Below are positions 15,302 to 19,894 of a stretch of DNA of 19,894 nt, in pieces (positions within the stretch are counted from its first letter, which is position 1; every line of letters starts with the position of its first letter). The notes beneath the pieces were generated by a model. That model did no database searches. It worked only from the letters and a program-made list of their open reading frames with translations, and was not told where the DNA came from. The position numbers and the translations under genes are program-made. This DNA is from CAIUGU01 sp040080215 (lineage in GTDB: Bacteria; Pseudomonadota; Gammaproteobacteria; Steroidobacterales; Steroidobacteraceae), in assembly GCA_040080215.1 (NCBI GenBank), contig JBEBIT010000057.1, positions 1-19,894 on the forward strand. The letters run 5' to 3'.

Positions 15302-16336
15302 ATGCCACGGGCCAGTCATGAACGGCGGACCGCAGATGCCGCGTGCGGGCTGGTTCTTGGTATCGCGCTGGGCGTGGGCGTCTCCCCCGCTCTCCATGCG
15401 GAAGGGTCGGCGCTCACGCTCGAAGCCTCGATTCCATTGGGCGCAGTCCGGGGTCGCATCGATCATCTAGCGTTCGACATTGGCCGGCGCCGACTCTACG
15501 TAGCGGAACTCGGCAACGACAGTGTCGCCGTTGTTGACCTCGACACCCGCAAGGTCTTGCGCACACTGACTGGTTTCGACGAACCCCAGGGCATTGCCTA
15601 TGTGGCATCGACCGACGAGGTCTATGTTGCGAATGGAGGCGACGGTTCCGTGCGCATCCTGAAGGGGACGGATGGAAGTCCCGCCGGTCGCATTGAACTC
15701 GGTGATGAAGCAGACAATGTTCGCGTCGATCGTCTGCAACGATTCGTTGCCGTCGGTCATGGCGGCGGCGCCCTCGCCCTCATCGACCCCGTCGAGCGCA
15801 CCAAGATCGCCGACATCCCCCTGCACGGGCACCCTGAAAGCTTCCAGCTATCCCGCGATGGTTCGCGGGCGTACGTCAATGTGCCGGGCGCGGGGGAAGT
15901 CGCCGTCGTCGATCTGGCGAACCGCAAGCCTCTGCAGGCGTGGCCAACCGGGAAGCTGAAAGCCAATTTTCCGATGGCCCTTGGGGAGACCGAAAGTGCG
16001 GTATGGGTGGCATTTCGCAGCCCGAGCAGGCTCGTTTCGTTCGACAGCAACAGCGGCAAGCCTGCGGTGACGCTGGACACGTGTAACGACAGTGATGACT
16101 TGTTCATCGACCCCGCGCGCCACAGGCTCTACGTCATTTGCGGTGGCGGGCAGATTGAAGTCTGGAGCATCAATGACGCATCGCAGCCTGCGCGCATCGG
16201 CAGCACGCCGACCTCCGACGGCACGCGAACCGGACTCTTTGTACCTGAGGTCGATCGGCTCTACGTTGCCGTCCGGGCAGCGTCAGGTACGCCAGCCGCA
16301 GTGTGGATTTTCAAACCGTCGTCGACGGTCAAGTAG
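15302..16336 (+). CDS. Exported YVTN/YncE-type beta-propeller protein
   Basis: Proteins of this kind are periplasmic beta-propellers, usually binding modules or enzyme-like scaffolds without a fixed function. The 344-residue product has an N-terminal signal (hydrophobic core CGLVLGIALGVGVSPALHA). Successive blades are visible, with patterns such as RLYVAELGNDSVAVVDLDTRKVL, EVYVANGGDGSVRILK, RAYVNVPGAGEVAVVDLANRKPL and RLYVICGGGQIEVWSI. There are about six or seven blades. No heme motif and no obvious PQQ or metal site is visible. The start one base after the SOD stop implies translational coupling. Its place at the end of the cytochrome operon suggests a periplasmic partner role, which is inference. 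Confidence 0.85.
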   Translation: MPRASHERRTADAACGLVLGIALGVGVSPALHAEGSALTLEASIPLGAVRGRIDHLAFDIGRRRLYVAELGNDSVAVVDLDTRKVLRTLTGFDEPQGIAYVASTDEVYVANGGDGSVRILKGTDGSPAGRIELGDEADNVRVDRLQRFVAVGHGGGALALIDPVERTKIADIPLHGHPESFQLSRDGSRAYVNVPGAGEVAVVDLANRKPLQAWPTGKLKANFPMALGETESAVWVAFRSPSRLVSFDSNSGKPAVTLDTCNDSDDLFIDPARHRLYVICGGGQIEVWSINDASQPARIGSTPTSDGTRTGLFVPEVDRLYVAVRAASGTPAAVWIFKPSSTVK

Positions 16337-16354
16337 AGCTCGACTCGCAGGCAG

Positions 16355-16711
16355 TCACGCCACCGTGTAGCGCAGCTCGACGGCGATCATGAACTGGTTG
16401 GCACAGGGCCGGAAGTCGCCATTGGCCATGCGCTCTTGTCCGGTGCAAGGCTTCTTCCGTACGGCCTTCGCTTGGGCCGTTGCCACGATGGGACTGAGCA
16501 GTGCCGCAATCGCAACGCCGCCCTTGAGGCAGGCACTGTTGGAACACTCGAGGCGGTCGCCCTTCGACGGATCCCACGAGACCGATGTTCCGGGATACCC
16601 ATCACCGGGAGTCGACTGCAGGTACGAGATCGACAGCGATTCGATCGACGGGAATTCCTGCGCCAGCGCGTCAGAAAGACTCAAAGGCTCGGCTACCGGT
16701 AGGGAAGTCAC
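16355..16711 (-). CDS. Small protein of unknown function with four cysteines
   Basis: I do not recognise this 118-residue product. The GTG at 16711 has GAGG five bases upstream, which supports it over opposite-strand frames. It has a polar N-terminal half (LPVAEPLSLSDALAQEFPSI) and a Cys pair in CSNSAC. A hydrophobic stretch follows (GGVAIAALLSPIVATAQA), which could be a membrane helix or a displaced signal, and two more cysteines flank PCTGQERMANGDFRPC. It ends ELRYTVA. It converges with the propeller gene 18 bases away. It follows a small gene on the same strand, with a strong hairpin between them. Confidence 0.5.
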   Translation of the reverse strand: MTSLPVAEPLSLSDALAQEFPSIESLSISYLQSTPGDGYPGTSVSWDPSKGDRLECSNSACLKGGVAIAALLSPIVATAQAKAVRKKPCTGQERMANGDFRPCANQFMIAVELRYTVA

Positions 16712-16739
16712 GTCTGCCTCGCTCGATTCACGGGATAGG

Positions 16740-16780
16740 GTCGCTCGCCCAGGAGCAGCTGCACTGCTCCCGATAGCGAC
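16740..16780 (-). repeat. Stem-loop between two small minus-strand genes
   Basis: On the minus strand the structure has an inner 7-bp stem (GGAGCAG / CTGCTCC) with a 5-base loop. An outer 6-bp stem (GTCGCT / AGCGAC) is separated from it by an internal loop. It starts at the stop codon of the 72-residue gene and ends about 20 bases before the start of the 118-residue gene. There is no T-tract, so it may be an RNA-stability or processing element, or a weak terminator. Confidence 0.45.
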
Positions 16781-16998
16781 TAGCGCGGCGGATTCGCGCG
16801 TCCCATTTTCGAATGCGCAAACGACTGCTGGGCATGCGACTTCGCATTCGCCGCCGCCGGACCCTGGTTGCCCTGCTTCGTCTTGAGCGCGTTCTTGATC
16901 GTGCTGGCCCAGGTGCCTTCGGCTTTCGTGGCGCTCGGGGTCTTGGCCGCAACCGGCGCCTTCACTTTCGAACTGGCCGATTTGGTTTTTGCTTGCAT
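16780..16998 (-). CDS. Small, very basic protein of unknown function
   Basis: I do not recognise this 72-residue product. The ATG at 16998 has AAGGTAG about 8 bases upstream and yields a Lys/Ala/Ser-rich, strongly basic protein. The N-terminal third (MQAKTKSASSKVKAPVAAK) looks disordered, like histone-like or nucleoid-associated tails. The middle reads GTWASTIKNALKTKQGN and the C-terminus QQSFAHSKMGRANPPR. The frame is open further upstream to 17100, but that part overlaps the tRNA-like leader structure and has no ribosome binding site. A nucleic-acid-binding role is a guess from composition only. Confidence 0.6.
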   Translation of the reverse strand: MQAKTKSASSKVKAPVAAKTPSATKAEGTWASTIKNALKTKQGNQGPAAANAKSHAQQSFAHSKMGRANPPR

Positions 16999-17047
16999 GT
17001 GTGAACTACCTTGCTGAGAAGTCTTGTGGGGTAAGCAGCCTTTGCAG

Positions 17048-17113
17048 GCGCGACCGGGGATCAAACCCGGTGCTGTCAACCCACTGCCGGATGAAGCCAC
17101 CCCGCACTCGCGC
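17048..17113 (-). pseudogene. tRNA-like structure / degenerate tRNA remnant in a gene leader
   Basis: On the minus strand GCGCGA (17113-17108) pairs perfectly with TCGCGC (17053-17048) like an acceptor stem. Directly inside the 3' arm sits a perfect T-arm shape: CCGGG, 7-base loop TTTGATC, CCCGG (17070-17054). The loop differs from a normal TTCGATC by one base. TTGACA lies where an anticodon loop (GAC) would be, flanked by only a 3-bp GTG/CAC stem. The D-arm is poor and the whole is about 6 bases short, and CCA is not intact. It is most likely a decayed tRNA or a tRNA mimic in the leader of the small basic gene. Confidence 0.4.
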
Positions 17114-17129
17114 GTCGGCGGCCGAAATG

Positions 17130-17160
17130 AAAAAGCCCGGAACGCTGGACGCTCCGGGCT
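17130..17160 (-). terminator. Intrinsic terminator
   Basis: On the minus strand an 8-bp perfect stem (AGCCCGGA / TCCGGGCT, extendable by three pairs) is followed by five T residues (17134-17130, with one T shared by the stem). It terminates minus-strand transcription entering from above 17160, either from the 66-residue ORF or from an unseen small RNA. The bases just upstream (AAGATTCGGA) also occur just upstream of the tRNA-fMet terminator. Confidence 0.8.
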
Positions 17161-17314
17161 CTATCCGAATCTTTGAAAAGCGAACCTGATGGGGTGCAGT
17201 GTACAGGAGTTCAGTCCCTGCTTCCTGCCTGTCTGGCGAAGCGTTCACAACGAAAGGGGCCTTCTTCGCACAATCCTTGCTTAAAGGGCGACCCACCCAA
17301 ACCGCGGTCCGCTC

Positions 17315-17515
17315 TTACGCCCGTCTTTTCGGATCCCGCCGATGCAGCTCTGATCCGCAGGACTCGCGAAGGTTCCTCGCGGCCTTCCAGTGCTTGCCGC
17401 CGGCGGTCACCCGCGCGCTTTCGTCGTCGCATTCGCGGATCGTCCGACGCAACTCGTCTTCCGTCATTTCACGCAGCAGCTTGCGGGGTGCGACGGGCTG
17501 GTCGGATTCATTCAT
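17315..17515 (-). CDS. Small hypothetical protein
   Basis: I do not recognise this 66-residue product. It is hydrophilic and probably helical (PRKLLREMTEDELRRTIRECDDESARV), with an acidic first half and a basic tail (SELHRRDPKRRA). The ATG at 17515 has no clear ribosome binding site. Support is composition and position only: same strand as its neighbours and followed by a terminator 155 bases on. It could be spurious. Confidence 0.4.
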   Translation of the reverse strand: MNESDQPVAPRKLLREMTEDELRRTIRECDDESARVTAGGKHWKAARNLRESCGSELHRRDPKRRA

Positions 17516-17615
17516 CGGGATGGAGGTCCAGGGAGCGGAAGGCCGGCATCATCGCACGTCCGCCCTCAGCATGATGCCGTATCGCACGTGAGGGTTCCGG
17601 CACCCATTCACTCGA

Positions 17616-17857
17616 TCAGCCGGAAGGCACCTGGATCGTGGTGTACTCGGCCAGCCCTTCCTTGCCAAATTCGACTCCGATACCTGAACGCTTGATGCTC
17701 CCATCGGTGCGTTGGGCTCGATCGCCGCGTGCCTGTTGATCCAGGTTGTGCCGCACTCCATGCGCGAGGCGATCGCCTTGGCACCCTCGATGTCGTTCGA
17801 CCACACCGAGGCATCGAGGCCGTTGGTGGCCATGGACGCACGCATGGCATCCCTCAT
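17616..17857 (-). pseudogene. Frameshifted C-terminal remnant of an aldehyde dehydrogenase
   Basis: NAD(P)-dependent aldehyde dehydrogenases are about 480-500 residues; only about 80 C-terminal residues remain. Frame one (from 17857) reads NGLDASVWSNDIEGAKAIA, then GTTWINRHAAIEPNAPMG, matching the end of the catalytic domain. The continuation IKRSGIGVEFGKEGLAEYTT and the natural end IQVPSG lie in the next frame, closing at 17616. The break is near 17697-17702, where GGAGCATCAAG stands for the expected GGAGGCATCAAG, so one base is missing. The catalytic Cys and NAD-binding region are gone. It begins 9 bases after the ThDP-enzyme stop, which suggests an old decarboxylase-dehydrogenase operon. 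Confidence 0.85.
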
Positions 17858-17866
17858 GTCGAAATC

Positions 17867-19534
17867 CTAGTAGGTTGCCCAAGGATGCAGGAACGGCCAG
17901 GGGGAACCTTCACTGCCCGGCTCGCCCAGTACTTCGATCAGCACTGGAGCATTGGCAGCGAGCGCTTCGGTGAGCACCGGACGAAGCTCCTCCGGGTTCC
18001 TGACCGTGTAAGCGAGCGCGCCAAACGACCTGGCGAGCGCCGTGAAATCCGGGTTCACCAGCCTGTCGCCGATATGGTGTCCCTTGAAGGCAAACTTCTG
18101 GTCCCGCACGACGTTGCCGAAGCTGCGATTGTTGAACACGATGGCCACGACGTTGATGCCGTGCTGCACGGCTGTCGCCAGCTCCTGCACGCCGAACATG
18201 AAGCCGCCATCGCCGTTGATGGAAACCACCGCCTTGTCGGGATGCGCAACCTTGGCGCCGAGCGCCGTCATGTAACCGAAGCCCAGGTTGTCCTGGTAAG
18301 CGCAGGAGATATATGTGTTGGGCGCATAGACCGGGAATGCGAAGCGGGCAGTGAAGCCCATCTGGCAGATCTCTTCAACGAACAGACCGTCACGCGGCAG
18401 CACCTCGCGAATGACGTCGAGATAACCGACTTGTGGCTGCACGCTGGCTTCGTACCTGACCCGTGCGGCTTGCTTCAGGGCCGCAAACTCCGCAGTACGC
18501 GCAGCGCGCGGTTGCACGAGCGGCGCGAGCGCAGCCAGCAGCGCCACCGTGCCCGCGCGCGCATCCGTCACCAGGCCCACATCGGCCTTGCGGCGGACCA
18601 TTTCGCGCGGGTCGATGTCGATGCGGACGATCTTCACGTTCTCCGGCATCTTGCGCCAGCGCAGGAACTGCAACTCCATGCGCGTGCCAATCGCGATGAG
18701 CACGTCGCACCCGAGCCAATAGTCATAGGCCGCGGCGCAGTTCAGGCCGTGAGGTGTATCGTCTCCCACGATGCCGCGACCCGAGCGATGCGCCGTGGCA
18801 GGACACTGCAGCAGTTCGGCAAGGGCATTGACCTCGGCACACGCGCCGATCGCGCCGGACCCCAGCATGATCATCGGGTTCTTCGCCGCTGCGATCAGCG
18901 CCGCCGCGCGCGCGATGCCAGCAGGATCGGGCGGTGGAGCAGCAGCAGGAGGCACGGACTCTTCAGGAACCACTGCTGCGGACTGGCCGAGCGTGTCCCA
19001 CGGACACTCGATGGCAACGGGCCCCCTCCGGCCGCCCAGCATCTGCTGGAATGCCGTATTCACGACGGCATGGGCCTCGGTCGGATGATTGATGCGTCCC
19101 GCCCACTTCGTGAGCGACTTGAGCGTGCCCAGCTGGTCGGGCAACTCGTGGAGGATGCCGTGGCCCTGGCCGATTTCGTTGCTCGGGATTTCGCTGGTCA
19201 CGCAGAGCACCGGCGCATTCCCCGCATAAGCAGTGCAGAGCGCGGCCGTGGTGTTCAGCATTCCCGGGCCAGGTACGCACGTATACGCCGCGGGCAGGCC
19301 GGTGGACTTCGCGTAGCCATACGCCATGTAGGCCGCACCCTGCTCATGCCGTGTGCCGACGAAGCGGATCTCTTCCCGCCTTTCGTACAGGGCCTCGAAC
19401 AGCTGATAGGTATGGACGCCGGGTATGCCGAACAGCGTCCGGATGCCGTTGCGTACGAGGCCGTCGACAATGGCCTGTGCGGAACTCAGGGTGGCAGGCT
19501 GCGAACTCACGGCAGGATTCCTCGGTAAAGACAT
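17867..19534 (-). CDS. ThDP-dependent 2-oxoacid decarboxylase / acetolactate synthase-like enzyme
   Basis: This is a thiamine-diphosphate enzyme of the decarboxylase/acetohydroxyacid synthase superfamily. The ATG at 19534 gives 555 residues (MSLPRNPAVSSQ); upstream in-frame codons exist but add nothing family-like. The N-terminal PYR domain holds the catalytic Glu64 in TRHEQGAAYMAYGYA. A middle domain follows. The C-terminal PP domain has the ThDP/Mg motif GDGG...NN (SINGDGGFMFGV to VAIVFNNRSFGN, about residues 438-466). The substrate is not determinable. The aldehyde dehydrogenase remnant downstream suggests a 2-oxoacid converted to an aldehyde, as in ketoarginine or benzoylformate pathways, but that is inference. 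No FAD-site call is made. Confidence 0.88.
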   Translation of the reverse strand: MSLPRNPAVSSQPATLSSAQAIVDGLVRNGIRTLFGIPGVHTYQLFEALYERREEIRFVGTRHEQGAAYMAYGYAKSTGLPAAYTCVPGPGMLNTTAALCTAYAGNAPVLCVTSEIPSNEIGQGHGILHELPDQLGTLKSLTKWAGRINHPTEAHAVVNTAFQQMLGGRRGPVAIECPWDTLGQSAAVVPEESVPPAAAPPPDPAGIARAAALIAAAKNPMIMLGSGAIGACAEVNALAELLQCPATAHRSGRGIVGDDTPHGLNCAAAYDYWLGCDVLIAIGTRMELQFLRWRKMPENVKIVRIDIDPREMVRRKADVGLVTDARAGTVALLAALAPLVQPRAARTAEFAALKQAARVRYEASVQPQVGYLDVIREVLPRDGLFVEEICQMGFTARFAFPVYAPNTYISCAYQDNLGFGYMTALGAKVAHPDKAVVSINGDGGFMFGVQELATAVQHGINVVAIVFNNRSFGNVVRDQKFAFKGHHIGDRLVNPDFTALARSFGALAYTVRNPEELRPVLTEALAANAPVLIEVLGEPGSEGSPWPFLHPWATY

Positions 19535-19594
19535 GACCTTCACGCCGGGTACAGGATACAAGCGGGTTCCTCGCTCCGGTGCGGTGGTCCATAG

Positions 19595-19628
19595 AAAAAG
19601 AGCCCGAGGTGCTGTGCACCGCAGGCCC
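19595..19628 (-). terminator. Intrinsic terminator of the tRNA-fMet transcript
   Basis: On the minus strand a long stem runs from GGGCCTGC-GGTGC through an ACA loop to GCACC-T-CGGGCTC. It includes two G-U pairs and one mismatch, and is followed by five T residues (19599-19595). It closes the transcript that starts at or above tRNA-fMet and includes both minihelix repeats. It also separates that transcript from the ThDP-enzyme gene, whose start is 60 bases further on. Confidence 0.85.
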
Positions 19629-19645
19629 TTGTCCGAATCTTCAAG

Positions 19646-19669
19646 TTGGTAGCGGGGGTTTACCCCCGC
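19646..19669 (-). repeat. tRNA-fMet acceptor-stem minihelix, copy 2
   Basis: On the minus strand GCGGGGG and CCCCCGC form a perfect 7-bp stem around a UAAA loop, followed by UACCA. The 3' part repeats the last 13 bases of the tRNA-fMet in this window (ACCCCCGCTACCA), including the encoded CCA. The stem has acceptor-stem length. It lies 74 bases downstream of copy 1 and 18 bases before the terminator stem. Confidence 0.75.
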
Positions 19670-19719
19670 ATCCGTGCCTCAGGTAGCTCACACGTGGGAG
19701 CCACTGCAATCACATCGAC

Positions 19720-19742
19720 TTGGTAGCGGGGGTTTACCCCCG
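19720..19742 (-). repeat. tRNA-fMet acceptor-stem minihelix, copy 1
   Basis: This is identical to the other copy over 23 bases; the outermost stem pair is missing because the base after the shared block is A on the plus strand rather than C. On the minus strand the stem is followed by the same UACCA tail. Its CCA ends 75 bases after the CCA of tRNA-fMet. The 51-53 bases between units are not similar to each other. Confidence 0.75.
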
Positions 19743-19795
19743 ATTCAGTACCACAAATAGCCGTTAACGTCGACGCTACTTGAGCCTTATCAAAG

Positions 19796-19872
<77 letters not shown>

Positions 19873-19894
19873 ACAGAGGTCGCGCATTCTACGA

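Noticed and set aside
16389..16886. 165-codon plus-strand frame over the small unknown genes
   Set aside because: It overlaps two opposite-strand genes with good ribosome binding sites and contains low-complexity arginine/serine-rich sequence typical of a shadow frame.
17198..17203. Isolated TACACT on the minus strand as promoter of a small RNA ending at the 17130 terminator
   Set aside because: No -35 box at 16-18 bases and no conserved structure between it and the terminator beyond the terminator itself.
17729..19528. 599-codon plus-strand open frame
   Set aside because: It lies opposite the ThDP enzyme, whose catalytic Glu, GDGG and NN motifs identify the coding strand. The plus-strand protein is His/Arg-rich with no recognisable pattern.
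16999..19693. Near-identical 13-mers GTGTGAACTACCT (plus, 16999) and GTGTGAGCTACCT (minus, 19693)
   Set aside because: One mismatch in 13 bases is expected by chance in a window of this size, and no structure links the two sites.

Overview
The window is high-GC DNA with densely packed genes. It most likely comes from a gammaproteobacterium. The rimP-nusA-infB cluster, an encoded-CCA initiator tRNA, a periplasmic decaheme conduit and Tat-exported enzymes all fit that. A Steroidobacter/Nevskia/Xanthomonas-like lineage is my inference from general gene style; no marker here fixes it.

Layout. Positions 1-2290 (minus strand) hold the start of infB, complete nusA and rimP, and a leader with a near-consensus sigma70 promoter followed by two intrinsic terminators, suggesting attenuation. 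Positions 2592-5563 (plus) hold a compact tripartite tricarboxylate transporter in the order tctB-tctA-tctC. A CHAD-domain gene follows (5641-6546, plus). The minus strand then carries an Old Yellow Enzyme family flavoprotein, an exported rubrerythrin-like protein and a MurJ-family flippase (6603-10218).

Positions 10505-16336 (plus) are the most interesting coding block. Five tightly spaced genes encode a monoheme cytochrome c with no methionine in its mature part, a ten-heme MtrA/DmsE/PioA-type cytochrome, an MtrB/PioB-type outer-membrane barrel, a Tat-exported Fe/Mn superoxide dismutase homologue with an altered second shell, and an exported beta-propeller. No outer-surface multiheme cytochrome (MtrC/OmcA) and no DMSO reductase is present. 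This looks like an electron conduit across the outer membrane with non-standard accessory proteins.

Positions 16355-17882 (minus) are looser. They hold two or three small genes of unknown function, a tRNA-like structure in the leader of one of them, a strong terminator, and a frameshifted C-terminal remnant of an aldehyde dehydrogenase lying directly after a complete ThDP-dependent 2-oxoacid decarboxylase-like gene (17867-19534).

The right end carries initiator tRNA-fMet (minus). Downstream, at a regular 74-75 base spacing, are two near-identical short hairpins that end in the tRNA's own 3' sequence including CCA. They look like tRNA-fMet acceptor-stem minihelices, transcribed in line with the tRNA and before a strong terminator. 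Together with the conduit operon they are the best candidates for something undescribed.
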